64,000 nucleotides of DNA from Ascarosepion bandense (GCA_037127315.1 JBBBDQ010001453.1:1-64000), one strand, 5' to 3'. Positions 44,608-55,739 are shown, numbered from the stretch's first letter. Notes: a model not told the origin generated them from the sequence alone. Translations and numbers: made by a program.

Positions 44608-44640
<33 letters not shown>
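44608..44640. repeat. (TA)n directly after the ribozyme
   Basis: A TA run starts six bases after the end of the ribozyme. A similar run follows each of the four SINE-B ribozymes, so it is probably the element's own tail. Confidence 0.85.
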
Positions 44641-44641
<1 letters not shown>

Positions 44642-44642
44642 A

Positions 44643-44784
44643 GTAAATAAGAAACAAACAAAAATTTTAACAACGTTCAAAACATTAATTTCAAACAGTG
44701 CTCAATATAAAAATAAAGCTATGAATATTTATTATAAATTATAGCTTAGAACATGTACAAATTGTAATAGATGATAATTTGTAT

Positions 44785-44836
<52 letters not shown>

Positions 44837-45000
44837 ATTATAGTTTAGAACATGTACAAATTATCATCTATTACAAAGTGTACATTTTGTAGAAGATGAT
44901 AATTTGTACATGTTCTAAGCTATAATTTATAATAAATATTCATAGCTCTATTTTTATATTGAGCACTGTTTTAACTTAATGTTTTGAATGTTGTTCTATA
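44643..45000. mobile_element. fold-back element with internal (TA)n
   Basis: The left arm, about 44655-44785 (TTCAAAACATTAA..., GCTCAATATAAAAATA, AGCTATGAATATTTATTATA), is mirrored at about 44880-44998. A (TA)n run at 44795-44830 and a third copy of the AACATGTACAAATTATCATC block lie in the middle. It sits between two SINE-B copies. Confidence 0.8.
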
Positions 45001-45161
45001 CTTACGATTCACCATGAAATAACATGTCTGTCTTAATTTTTCTTATATTTGCTCTGTATGTATTTATATGCATATATGCTTAGAATTCTCTTAGAGAGTT
45101 ATCCTACCACTGTATGTACAGGATACTCCTTTGGATTCTTCTATACCCACACTGCATGCTG

Positions 45162-45194
<33 letters not shown>

Positions 45195-45199
45195 TATAT

Positions 45200-45466
45200 G
45201 GTCCTGTATGACGATTGAGCACCATGGAGAAATGATTGCTTTAAAAACAGTAATTACTCAGATATTTATGCATCATTCATTCATTAATGAGTTTGAACAC
45301 TCTCGGCTGCTGGCATTTGTTTACATTGTATATAACATGCTAAAGTCCACCTTTTTCTACCAAGCGCTCACACCTCATCGGTTGATTTTCAATCTTGGCC
45401 AGAAGCTACCAGATGTCTAACTGTACTGATGAGCTGTGATACAGCAAAACAGGACTGTCTGCAGAT

Positions 45467-45470
<4 letters not shown>
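45200..45470 (+). mobile_element. SINE-B copy 2
   Basis: It is related to copy 1 throughout (GATTGAGCACCATGG start, CCTTTTTCTACCAA before the A-box region). The A box is largely lost (GCTCACACCTCATCGG); the B-box region reads GATTTTCAATCTTGG. It ends in a hammerhead with one core change, then (TA)n at 45471-45507. Confidence 0.75.
45421..45466 (+). ncRNA. hammerhead ribozyme, one core base changed
   Basis: CTGATGA (45426-45432), stem II GCTG/CAGC and the flanking stem I are intact, but the second core block reads AAAA where GAAA is needed (position 45446). That G is essential in studied hammerheads, so the copy is expected to be inactive. Stem III reads CAGGACTG, no longer a perfect palindrome. 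Confidence 0.75.
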
Positions 45471-45507
<37 letters not shown>

Positions 45508-45513
<6 letters not shown>

Positions 45514-45799
45514 CTTGATAATATATTTTTTCTTTTACATCTGTTAACCCCTCATTCTCCACATAAATTCATGAAATTTTCAGAAATTAAATTTTGTTTC
45601 AAAAATCTTTTTATTAGTTAAATGCAGGACTCCTTGTGGAATGTAAATCATCTATTTTTTTTCAACCAGTCGGCCATTTTTCTGAAAAACTGCTCCAAGT
45701 AGTAAAATAAAAAAATGCAATAATACTATGACATTATTTAATTAGATAAGCCTTTAATTGCTTATAAAAATACATATATATTAAGGACATTATAGTCTG
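45508..45799. other. no gene seen
   Basis: Unassigned AT-rich sequence. Confidence 0.4.
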
Positions 45800-46215
45800 A
45801 AGGAAAAAAAATTTTGATCCATAATGAATGGCCTAAATAATCAAGAAATCTTGTAAGATAAATATATGTCCTCTGGTAGGATTTGAACCAGTAGATGTAA
45901 ATAAACGTACAATTTTATTATATTTTATTATTATTTAGTATCTACTCAAATACAAGCATCCATTAAAAATAATATTTTTATACAATTAAAATTTTATACA
46001 ATTAAAATTAAAAATATGTTAGAGTTAATCCATTTTATAAAGGATTTCGTAAAATTTCGTAAATATATATGTGTGTTTTTAATTTATTTGTTTAAACATT
46101 ATTTTTAATGGATACTCATATTTGAGTAGATGCTCTGTTTTTTATAATTAAACAGTATATTTATTTACATCTACTGGCCTGAATTATCAAGAAATCTTGT
46201 TAGGATTCAAACAAA
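45800..46215 (-). mobile_element. SINE-C fragments
   Basis: In reverse the segment at 45815-45905 has a B-box-like TGGTTCAAATCCTAC, then TTACAAGATTTCTTGAT. The block CTACTGGCCTGAATTATCAA with AGAAATCTTGTTAGGATTC reappears at 46171-46215. AT-rich tails with AAAATAATATTTTT lie between. Two diverged copies overlap or are nested. Confidence 0.6.
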
Positions 46216-46427
46216 ATTTTCTGAAATCTGTTACAAAATAGTTTAACTCTGACATATTTTTAATTCATTTGTTTATCCATTAAAAATAACACCTAAATGA
46301 ATAAATTACATATATATATATATATAAGCACACTTGCATCAAGATAACTCTGAAATTCAAAATCAGTTGAGTAAAAGTTTAGCAACTCCATTCTATAAAA
46401 TCAACTTGCTATGGAAATCATGGATGT
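46216..46427. other. no gene seen; short (TA)n at 46311
   Basis: AT-rich spacer before SINE-A. Confidence 0.4.
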
Positions 46428-46729
46428 GCATTGTGGTACAGTGGATATCAACTCAAAACGACAAATCGAGATGCCGATTTCAAATTCCAGTTGAATTCCT
46501 TGCATTCACTTTCTTGGGAAAGGTATTTATCCGTCTTTTTTTCTCCAGTCATGGGTTAAATAATAAGACAGATTAGGTTCTATAGCCTTGGCTGGCAACC
46601 AGTCTATCGTAGAAAGCAATGGCAACCTACTGCGGGATAATCCTCTGCCCGGTCAGTCATGTCTCTTTCAAGACATGATTGCCCAAAATGTGTATCACAT
46701 ATGACACTTAACTAATTGACTGACTGATG
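46428..46729 (+). mobile_element. SINE-A copy, full length, plus strand
   Basis: The head GTGCATTGTGGTACAGTGG fits an A box; GATTTCAAATTCC is B-box-like. The body and the GACTGACTGA tail are complete. This copy is a good reference for the family. No clear long target duplication is seen. Confidence 0.9.
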
Positions 46730-46989
46730 GAAATCACATCAACAATACCTAGTGTAGTGAAGCTGTGGCATTCTATTTCATAGGAACATATCCAGGGTTA
46801 AAGAAGAAAGAAGTCATGTTTGTTGGTGACTTAACACCTGTTAATAATATGTATCAGCTTCCCCCATGAGGCGGCAAATATGGCATTAATATGTGGGCTC
46901 ACACGTGTACCTGTAAGTAGAGGCCAAAATTTCTGTGCCTCAATGGCATCAAGCCAAAGCATATCTAAGTTGGAGCTACCCAATCCTCA
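46730..46989. other. no gene recognised
   Basis: Unassigned sequence containing a GGCGGCAAATATGGC phrase. Confidence 0.4.
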
Positions 46990-47345
46990 ATTTCCTGCTT
47001 GAACAGAGTTCAAAAGCACTTGTACAGCCTTGTGGGTGATGAATTTTTTCCTTACTACAACCCCTTTACCCACAGACAAAACATGGCTATTCTCTCATTT
47101 ATATAGCAGATGTTTAGGCAAACTAAAATCCTTGGTTCCACCAGTCCAGACCTTCACAGTAAGGACTCACATACGCAGATTCAAGCTAGGGCTCACATAC
47201 GCATTCAATTCATGGTCATTCCCTTCATATTTCATTAGAAAGGAGAAAGTTCCACTTAGACAGCTTCTTCTTCAGAATTTACTTTGTTGAGCAAACTCTC
47301 AAGAGAATGCTTCTCTAATCACTACAATCTCAACCTCTTCAATTC
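46990..47345 (+). pseudogene. LINE-A-like ORF2 C-terminal remnant
   Basis: An 86-codon frame includes YSRCLGKLKSLVPPVQTFT, corresponding to the YxHGxCSxELSSLVPP block of LINE-A. After a stop, ASLITTISTS-like text may match the family's 'FPxxYNLxxFK' end. Strongly diverged. Confidence 0.6.
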
Positions 47346-47559
47346 GAGGTTCAACTAGCCTACATATCCTCATAATATGCAAATTGTTATCCCTCTTTGT
47401 CTGCCATTACAACAACTATTTTTAGCAACCAATCACAACCCTCCTTTGTTTAGCACAGTAGGAGAATGTTACTTTGGAAATTCCATTTCTATGGATCATG
47501 CTCACTTCATTTGTGCTGCTCTTGACTTTAGGCAAAGCATGAATCTTCCAGACTATTTA
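47346..47559. other. no gene seen
   Basis: Part of a 127-codon frame (47377-47760) that has no recognisable domain and runs into the next repeat. Confidence 0.4.
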
Positions 47560-47695
47560 CTCTACTTACATTGTTTCGATTGTTATTCTCAGCTTTGTTG
47601 CCATATTCACATTTCAGTTGTTGTACACTCTAACATTCAGGTGATATACATTTCAATTTTGAACCAAATATTTTATTTAGTCCAAGGACACATGA
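47560..47695 (+). repeat. single-copy relative of the 98-bp satellite edge
   Basis: TTACATTGTTTCGATTGTTA, CTTTGTTGCCATATTCAC, then CATTCAGGTGATATACATT and TTTGAACC...TATTTAGTCC follow the same order as the reverse of 39300-39500. Here the part equivalent to the satellite unit is present only once. Confidence 0.7.
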
Positions 47696-47812
47696 CCAAG
47701 TTGATAAAACTGTTGGTTTTATTATTGTGTCTTGAAAATGTCAGTAGTATTTTTGTTTAGCTTTTATATTTATCACATGAGAATGGAGTTAAGATGTGTA
47801 TATGTATATATA

Positions 47813-47928
47813 TATTCAGTTAGATAGTGAGTTTGTGACTCTGAGTTTCATGCTTCTGAGATTGTCAGATGATCGCAAAAGCATAAAACTCTGGGTCACA
47901 AACTCAGGCCTATCTAACTGAATATGTT
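47813..47928. mobile_element. small fold-back element, ~46-base arms
   Basis: ATATTCAGTTAGATAG on the left is mirrored at the right end; the arms continue through GAGTTTGTGACTC and GAGTTTCATGCT with a few mismatches and a central 25-base loop. A (TA)n run lies immediately left. Confidence 0.85.
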
Positions 47929-48000
47929 AGCTCTATTACTGATATTGAGTGCTTTCAAATAAGTACCACACATATATAAATAATATATATAACAAACTGC

Positions 48001-48040
<40 letters not shown>

Positions 48041-48064
48041 TTCACATATATATATAATTTTTTT

Positions 48065-48170
48065 TATTTTGAAATGAGTTATTTCAATTTGATATTCAAA
48101 AGTTCGACAATATAATTGTATTGAACACTTTTTAATACAACTGTGTACAGGTCTAATTAAATTATGTACA
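48065..48170 (+). repeat. dispersed repeat, partner of 10138-10245
   Basis: This is the plus-strand copy of the family described at 10.1 kb, again next to a (TA)n run. Confidence 0.65.
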
Positions 48171-48174
48171 AAAA

Positions 48175-48770
48175 CTAATTAACTAATTATATATTGTCCT
48201 TATCTTTATTACCTTATTCATGACATTTTGGCTGTTAGACACTCAAGTCTTCTTCAAGTGATATACATTGGAATTTTGAACTGAGCCCTTTATTTAGTCC
48301 ACAGAGGTAGATTGTTCTAGTTCCCTGTGTCATGCCTTTTTAGGATATCTCAGTTTCAGTTAATTCTCTTTAGCAACTCAACTCTTCTTCAGGTGATATA
48401 CGTTGGAATTTTGAACTGAAACCCTTATTTAGTCCCCTGGAGTAGATTGTTCTAGTTCCACGTGTCATGCCTTTTTAGGATATCTCAGTTTCAGTTAATT
48501 CTCTTTAGCAACTCAACTCTTCTTCAGGTGATATACGTTGGAATTTTGAACTGAAACCCTTATTTAGTCACCTGGAGTAGATTGTTCTAGTTCCACGTGT
48601 CATGCCTTTTTAGGTTATCTCAGTTTCAGTTAATTCCCTTTAGTAACTGAACTCTTCTTCAGGTGATATACATTGGCATTTCTTTATTTTGATTGTTCTA
48701 GTTCCACAGGCCATGCCTTTTTGGGATACCTCAGTTTCTTCAGTTAATTCTCTTTAGTAACTCAACTCAG
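48175..48770. repeat. 135-bp tandem repeat, four units
   Basis: GTGATATAC recurs at 48258, 48393, 48528 and 48663, exactly 135 apart. Each unit carries CTCTTCTTCAGGTGATATAC, TTTTGAACTGAAACCC, TTGTTCTAGTTCCAC and CATGCCTTTTTAGG. The units are close to identical except the outer ones. The family also appears at 20.3, 21.4, 21.6 and 39.3 kb. Confidence 0.93.
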
Positions 48771-49249
48771 TAAGTTTTTGTTCCCTCTTCCATAACCAGG
48801 TATTGAACTCACAACATTTTGAGCCTAGTCTTACAAGAACACATGGCCCAGTGGATAAAATCATAAGTTGAAGTAAAAGAATTTTGAGTTCAATCTGATT
48901 GCAGTGATTCAGAAGATAAAGTTTAGGGATTTTTCTTATTTTTGCTGAGGTCAAAAACAATAAATTATGTCTTGTGTCCTCATTATGAATAAAGGGGAAA
49001 AGTAATAATAATGTTTTTGTAAATGCTCAGGAATTCAAAATGTCTTCTGCTTTTGTCTACATTTTTTACAGTAGGAATGACCAAGAAAATCAGTTGACAC
49101 TCAACTGCCTTTCTTGTTGATATCATTTCGTTGAGACAACGATTGGATTTAAAACGATTCAACTTATAATTAGTGAATGAACCAAACTCTTTTGTTAAAT
49201 CAGTCTAAGCTTAGAATGGCAATGTGTGCAAACACATGCATACGAAAGG
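48771..49249. other. no gene seen
   Basis: Unassigned sequence; a 68-codon antisense frame has no recognisable domain. Confidence 0.4.
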
Positions 49250-49389
49250 CAGACATACATACACACACACACACACACATACTCTCTGACTTTGTCTCAC
49301 ACACATACAACTGTAACAGTGTGTACATGCATATACAAGTACAAACATATGAAAGATATACATATACACAAACTCACTCTGTCTCACAA

Positions 49390-49430
<41 letters not shown>

Positions 49431-50030
49431 ACTCTAACACACTTTCTCATTTTGTCTAACATGCACACATACACAACTCTAACATAGTGTGTGCACACAC
49501 ATACAAGTATACACATAAAAATGGCATTAATATACACACGCACACTTTCTCTTTCACATGCACACACATATGGCATGCACATACAACTCTAACACAGTGT
49601 GTGTATGCACATACACACTCACAACTCATACATATACACTCACACTCTCTCATACATATGTAGACATGTACTTGCACTCTTGCATACATATGTATACACA
49701 CATACTAACAAAACACGCACTCATGCATGTAAGCAATATGCAAATGCACATACAGTCTTATTGTTTTGCCACATAGTTTCTCTCACATATACAGAGACAA
49801 GCACACTATTCGACATGTTTCACACACACACACAAACTGTCACACACATATGCATACACACACATACACACACACTGCCACAAACACATCACACACAGTT
49901 TTTCAGGCACTCATTAACTACCCACAAGCATACACTCTCACTCTCCTACACACATCCATACACACTGCACACGACACCCTTATTCTCTTACTATCTCTCT
50001 CACAAAGACACACACACATACAACATACCC
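49250..50030. repeat. CA-rich degenerate microsatellite region
   Basis: Nearly 800 bases dominated by CACA and ACATA runs, with a pure (CA)n at about 49391-49425. The interleaved ACTCTAACACA phrases recur. Overlapping open frames on both strands (His/Thr- or Cys/Val-rich) are composition effects. Confidence 0.93.
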
Positions 50031-50656
50031 CCTTTTTTTAAAGTTTCCTTGTTTACAATATTATATTCCTGGAAATAAAGAAATCTAACAACAATCTCCA
50101 TAATTTGTCCAGTTTAGCTATTCAAAATGTTTATGGGGAAATACAAAATTTTATATTTCCAATAAAATGTCTATATAATTTGAAAAAAATACTTATTCCC
50201 TGCAGAGACTATATAAATGGAATAAGTCGTTGAGAAATCGATGCAATTTTCAACTTGCTGTGCAAAATCTTCCATTTGAGCTTCTATTTTCGAAAAGAAA
50301 AAAAAAAGCACCAAGCAAATCTTTATCCTATTTGGATAACTTCAAAGGATTTGCCGTTATCAGAATTGATTTGATATATTTGGTAAAAGAGTTCCAAGAT
50401 GCTGCTGGGGGTGGAGTTGGTGGTGGGGCATTAGTTATTTCGCAAGATACACAGATATTTAGAGGATTGCAATTCACAAGAATATTCTAGAATGATGCCA
50501 TTTTGCTCTGAGTTTAAATTCCCCTCCCCCTGACCAATCAAGGTTGTTGTCAATGAATTGCTTTTGCTGAATGATCAGTCTAATGTCAAGAATTTTAAAA
50601 TGTCTCTGTAATTTGAGCCTGAGAATTTTGTAAAATGCCTCTTCAATTATTGACAA
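50031..50656. other. no gene seen
   Basis: Unassigned sequence. An 86-codon frame at 50230-50490 is partly low-complexity and not recognised. Confidence 0.4.
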
Positions 50657-51028
50657 CTAGCAGTATAGCCCGGCATTGCTCGGGTGTAATGAAAACTTTA
50701 AAACTAATCCATGATCCTGGAGCTCAGATACTTTGGACGTTGGCATGAAAGACTAAAAAGCAATAGTTGTTTCCAGTTAAAGCAAAACCGTAGATTGAAA
50801 GAAAAATGAATGGATGTAAGTCAAATTTTGATTTCCTGGTATCGATATCAAATAAGTTTTTTTGGTGGAAACTGAATTTTGAAGGCTAAATAAGTCCTCT
50901 GAGTAAATGGTATCATGGGTGAGACTAAGAACTACAATTATACCTACTTAGAGCCAAACCCAAAGCAAAAACTAAAATAAAAGGGCTAAAAAATACAGCA
51001 GATAAACAGATACACACAAACATCTTGC

Positions 51029-51081
<53 letters not shown>

Positions 51082-51153
51082 TCTTGATTTTCTGCACTAT
51101 TGTAAGAACTGCAACCTTGAAACTTCTGAACATCATTTCTTATGTCTTTGTCT
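50657..51153 (-). mobile_element. Helitron-like element, copy A, 5' part lost
   Basis: On the minus strand it ends in CTAG before T at 50657, preceded by a hairpin built on CCCG...CGGG with loop GCAATGC. It matches copies at 52270-52958 and 61622-62351. A long (TA)n expansion (about 51036-51079) lies within. The 5' third is missing where the fold-back element at 51157 begins. Confidence 0.7.
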
Positions 51154-51156
51154 TTG

Positions 51157-51633
51157 AACTCAAATCAACAATTAGTTCTTGAAGAAACATAACTTTTTTT
51201 TATCTAAATGTCCATCAAAAAATTAACTATATCTTGCACTTTTTCTCTCTCGTAACTCTCACAAAGTCATGTAATTAACTGCTGAATGACGTACTGTGTA
51301 GACAGTGAATTTTGGCCGATTTTTGGTCAATTTTTCTTCCTTTACTGAAACTTCCGGCAATGTACTTCCTGTAATGAAAGTAATGCACTATTGTATTTCT
51401 ATGTTTATTGCTTTCATGACAGGAAGTACATCGCTGGAAGTTTCAGTAAAGGAAGAAAATCGATCAAAAATTGACAGAAATTTGTTACCTACACAGAACG
51501 TCATTTTGCAGTTAATTACATGACTTTGTGAGAGTTACGGGGAGAAAAAGTGCAAGATATAGTTCGTTTTTTTATGGACTTTCAAAGCAAAAAAGGTAGG
51601 TTTCTTCAATAACTAATTGTTGATTTAAGTTCA
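51157..51633. mobile_element. large fold-back element, ~210-base arms
   Basis: The left outer end GAACTCAAATCAACAATTAG mirrors the right end near 51633. The arms remain alignable through TTTTCTCTCTCGTAACTCTC, TTTCTTCCTTTACTGAAAC and GTACTTCCTGT to a short centre near 51395. The 72-codon frame inside is a by-product. Confidence 0.88.
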
Positions 51634-52269
51634 GTATATACATTTGCACAGAGATAATGCTATTTTGGATAAATTTGAAGGAGAAAAGCTGTCGGGAGTT
51701 AAAACGAACATTTACCCAAGTACCAAATTAGAGCATTCTCATTTCTCATTCAAATGTATCCAGTGCATTAACATGTTAGCTTCTGTTGTTGAGTAAATAA
51801 CACTCCCCAGTGACTAAATGAACTAGTCTAGATGCTTAAATAAAGAACTCCAGTGAGTCTGAAAAAAGCTGTTGGAATCAGTCAAACTTGTCTTGACCTT
51901 GGAAGTCTTGTTACTGACCTGATTCAACTTTCATTTTACAGACCAGTGGATTTGTTGCAAGTTTACATATCAAATGTAACCTTTCAGATAATTCATACAA
52001 AGAACTTCATTTTTTTTTTTGCCTAAAAACTGTCCATTAAGTTTATTTTGATTTATTTTTACTTTATTCATTTATTCATTTTTTTGTTTACATCTTTTTT
52101 CTTTTTCTTTTCAGGCTTTGTATTTTTTTAGTTTTCTCATTGACTTTGGCCACCATCTTTTTTTTATTTTTCTGGTTTGACAGAGTCTTACCAAACTACT
52201 GTTTTTGTTTTTATTTCATTTGCGTTTAATTTATAGTTTACGTCGATTTATTACCTCCTTTATTTGAGA
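51634..52269. other. no gene; dispersed repeat at 51793-51915
   Basis: The segment 51793-51915 matches 24210-24344 (GAACTAGTCTAGATGCTTAA). The remainder, including a T-rich stretch at 52.0-52.26 kb, is unassigned. Confidence 0.5.
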
Positions 52270-52958
52270 CTAGCAGTATAGCCCGGCATTGCTCGGGTGT
52301 AATGAAAGCTTTAAAACTAATCCATGGTCCTGGAGCTCAGATTCTTTGGATGTTGGCAGGAAAGACTAAAAAGCAATAGTTGTTTTCAGTTAAAGTAAAA
52401 CCGTAGACTGAAAGAAAAATGAATGGATGTAAGTCAAATTTTGATTTCCTGCTATCGATATCAAACAAGTTTTTTTCGTCGTAAACTGAATTTTGAAGAC
52501 TAAATAAGTAAATGGTATCATGGCTGATGCTAAGAACTACAATTATACCTACTTAGAGCCAAACCCGAAGCAAAAACTAAAATAAAAGGGCTGAAAAACT
52601 GATTTTAATCAGATACGGTATCTTGCTTTTTATATATATATATTAACAATTTTCTGCACTATTATAAGAACTGCAACCGCGAAACTTCTGAATATCGTTT
52701 TTTATGTCTTTGTCTATGAGTGTATCAAATTTGATTAAAATCAGACCACTCCTTCTATAACCCGATTTTTTCAATTATCGATTTTCGATATTTATCAGGA
52801 GAACCTTGACACAAAACCTAGCTAAGAACACTTGCAGACGCTTATAGTACAACTGTGTAAATTTTCAAGGAAATCGGTTCAGCCATTTCGGAGTCTATAG
52901 GTAATGGATACACACACACACACACACACACAGAGACAAAGTTTAGATTTAGATTAGA
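52270..52958 (-). mobile_element. Helitron-like element, copy B, complete termini
   Basis: On the minus strand it begins with TC after A at 52958 and ends CTAG before T at 52270, 689 bp. The 3' hairpin CCCGAGCAATGCCGGG lies 11 bases before the end. It is non-coding. It carries a (CA)n run near its 5' end and a GTTCAGCCATTTCGGAG block. Confidence 0.75.
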
Positions 52959-53109
52959 TAACTTATAGATCTTTTTGAAGAGAAATTCATTTTAGCTCAT
53001 TTGTTTTGACATTTTGAATAGTTTTACTCATGACTCTGAGTTTCATGTATCAAAGCAATCTTCAGGTGATTAACATATCATACACATGCATATACACATA
53101 TATACATTT

Positions 53110-53290
53110 ATTTACCTCTTTATATAAATTTTTTTCTAACAAGATTTCTCAAATATTAAAGCCAGTATATGCAAATAAGTAAATATACTGTTTAATGAAT
53201 AAATAAAGATGGAGCATCGACTCAAATATGAGTATCAATTAAGAATAACTTTTAAAAAATAAATTAAAATGTGTCAGGTTATTAAATGAA
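53110..53290 (+). mobile_element. SINE-C tail fragment
   Basis: It contains TAACAAGATTTCTCAAATAT, CCAGTATATG and AATATACTGTTTAATG, the plus-strand form of blocks seen in reverse at 46.15 and 55.8 kb. The tRNA-like head is absent. Confidence 0.55.
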
Positions 53291-53311
53291 AAATCCATTC
53301 CTAAAGATATA

Positions 53312-53611
53312 TTTATCCTTAGTGATTGAGCACTTTAGAGAGGGAAAAATTTCGGAAACAGCAGTTATTTATGACTTTATGTGATGCTCGCTTTTGAAAT
53401 TGAGCACAATAAGCTGCAGGAATATTTACATTTGTGTAAATATATTACACACTTTGAAATTGTCCTTTCTTGAACATCCGCCGATGGCTTGGTGGGTGGA
53501 ATCTCCGGTTGCTGACAAAGCAGTCAGGTTTTGGTCCCAGCTTAAGGTGGCCATTTAATCTAGCCATACCGATGAGCTGTGATACAGCAAAATAGGTCTG
53601 TATGCAGATGA
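53312..53611 (+). mobile_element. SINE-B copy 3
   Basis: GTGATTGAGCACTTTAG start, an A-box-like GATGGCTTGGTGGG near 53484, and GGTTTTGGTCCCAG as a diverged B box. The ribozyme end is altered (separate entry). (TA)n follows. Confidence 0.7.
53561..53609 (+). ncRNA. hammerhead ribozyme, decayed
   Basis: The core reads CCGATGA (53569-53575) in place of CTGATGA. Stem II GCTG/CAGC is intact. The second core block is AAAA in place of GAAA (53589-53592). The cleavage base position reads A. At least two essential core bases are changed, so no activity is expected. Confidence 0.7.
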
Positions 53612-53616
53612 TTTAC

Positions 53617-53660
<44 letters not shown>

Positions 53661-53735
53661 AACAAATGATTTTAAACTAGAAGCGTCCGTTGCGAGATGC
53701 ATCCATCACGTGATGTAGAAAGTAATAGAGTTTGA
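53612..53735. repeat. (TA)n and spacer
   Basis: TA runs at about 53618-53655 follow the SINE-B end. Confidence 0.8.
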
Positions 53736-53888
53736 ATACTTTTCAACGTAAACCTAACTGTAATAAAACTTTTAAATGTTGTTTTAAAGAAAATTTTTTA
53801 AATGAAATTTTTTTTTTAGATACACTTAAAAAATTTTCTTTAAAACAACATTTAAAAGTATTATTACAGTTAGGTTTACGTTGAAAAA
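53736..53888. mobile_element. fold-back element, ~62-base arms, nearly perfect
   Basis: TTTCAACGTAAACCTAACTG on the left is mirrored at 53888. The arms continue through TTTTAAATGTTGTTTTAAAG with few mismatches, around a 27-base loop. Low divergence suggests recent origin or gene conversion between arms. Confidence 0.93.
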
Positions 53889-54006
53889 TATGAAAGGCCG
53901 AGGCCGATCTGAAATATCAAATATATATATATATATATATATATAATAGAAATAAATAAATACTGTCAAAAAATACATTTTTAACTTACAACTTTTTAGT
54001 AGTTTT

Positions 54007-54049
<43 letters not shown>

Positions 54050-55739
54050 GGCATTATTTTTAATGAATATTCGCATGACCCAAACCGCACCCAGTCTCAT
54101 GCTTGACTGTATGTATGTAGCATGCATTAACTGGCCGGAAGTTAGTCGCATCTGTGTCTGCAGCTGTTTGCTTTTGTTCCATCCCCAGGTGATCGAAGAT
54201 GTCAAATGATCAGTTTAAATCCCTCACGTTGTGATTTCTGATCTCAGAGAAAGTTGAGGACCTGAGGAAAAGGGTGTGGTCGTCTTCGTGCTGCATTCCT
54301 AGACAACTAAAAATCAAGAGATGACTGGGCACATAATGCAGAAATAGAGGAAACAGACAAGAACAAAAAAAGATAACAAGACAGTAGCGAAGGCCAGTCT
54401 ATGTGGACTAATGATTATGTTAGGACAAATAAAAACATATTCCAAGGGAATTAACCCTTTCCTGTTCCAAAACAGAGTACCTCCCTTTTCACCTCTGAAT
54501 AGTGGGTCCACACTAGTCACGTGATCAACGCAACATTCAGGTGTGAGACGCACGACTCAACAGACTTGGAATATGGCCATCAATGGTTAAGAACATATAT
54601 ATGTTTTCCTGCCTTTATGGTTGTGACACACAACCTGATAACTTGGGACTGATTCTGTATGTACCTATGTTGTAATGTTTCTCCGTGTAAAATAAATGTA
54701 TACTTCCAGTCAACAGTGAGTAGACATCTACTTTTCTTTCATTCCATGCATTTTCTCCACGTGCTGCACACACACACACACACATATTCATCCACGGACC
54801 ATGAATCATACTGTAAATTAAGGCATTTTAGTTATGAGACAAACACCCCATTCATAACAGATTATATTGTAACTCTTTGTACAGCAAAAGAGAGAGAAAA
54901 TAAAAAAAAAGAATTAATAAGAAAATACAATGCAACTTTTTTCAGAGTTCACAAATTACTTGCTGCTACTATATCTATTTTTTGTTAGACATAATACAGT
55001 CTTGTATGCTCTATTTCCCCTGGGTTTTGCTTAGAAGCAGTGTGCGTGTCTACTAGTGTGGTGGGAGAGAAAATTTTCTGTGTCTTCACTGCAATGTGTT
55101 CCGAGCGGGTCTGTTCTTCTGACATCTCTGACTTCACCCCCATCTCTCTTTGATGTATCTCACTTGTTTTTCAAATCCATTACATTTTTTTGAAATCGTT
55201 TCAATATGGTGTGGAGTGGTAAGTGTTCAAAATGTTTGTCCATAAAAGTCTACTATCAAATTTGTGTATCTGGCTTAAATCACCTGCCTACAAATTCGAA
55301 CCAATGTCTGCAAATCTGGAAGTTTAGAGACAAGATTCTGTTGATTTTGTATATTCACCTGTCAGCACCAATTACAATTCCATCCTTTTGTGGGTGGTCT
55401 TTTTCTAAAATCAACCGATAATTCCATTTTCAGTTACTCCATTATTTCTTTCTCTGAGAGAGAAAGGGAGAGAACAAAGAAAGAAAGAAGAAAGTAACAG
55501 AATTCTCTCCCTTCACAAGGCTATTGTTTAATTGTTATCATATCAGTCGATGTCATTTCATAAATGTCTTGTTTCACCTTTCCCCTATCTTCTGGCCACC
55601 CCAGTGCTCATTGCTTTCTTCCTCTCTTTCTTAGCTCTTGCTAAGAAAATGAAAAAATATACACACAGAAATATTCTCCAAATATCTATTCCAGGGTTCA
55701 AATCCAGGGTCCGTCAATACTTGATTTAGCATGTGTGCA
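53889..55739. other. no gene recognised; (TA)n and (CA)n runs
   Basis: (TA)n lies at about 53922-53944 and 54011-54045, (CA)n at about 54768-54784. The 54.05-55.7 kb text looks unique. A 109-codon frame at 54659-54988 contains a His/Thr stretch from the CA repeat, and a 79-codon antisense frame (54314-54553) is not recognised. I cannot support an exon. Confidence 0.4.

Noticed and set aside
49177..50078. Several His/Thr- or Cys/Val-rich frames
   Set aside because: Composition of a CA-rich repeat region read in all frames.
52090..52260. T-rich tract as a polypyrimidine splice region
   Set aside because: No coding segment follows; a Helitron-like element begins at 52270.
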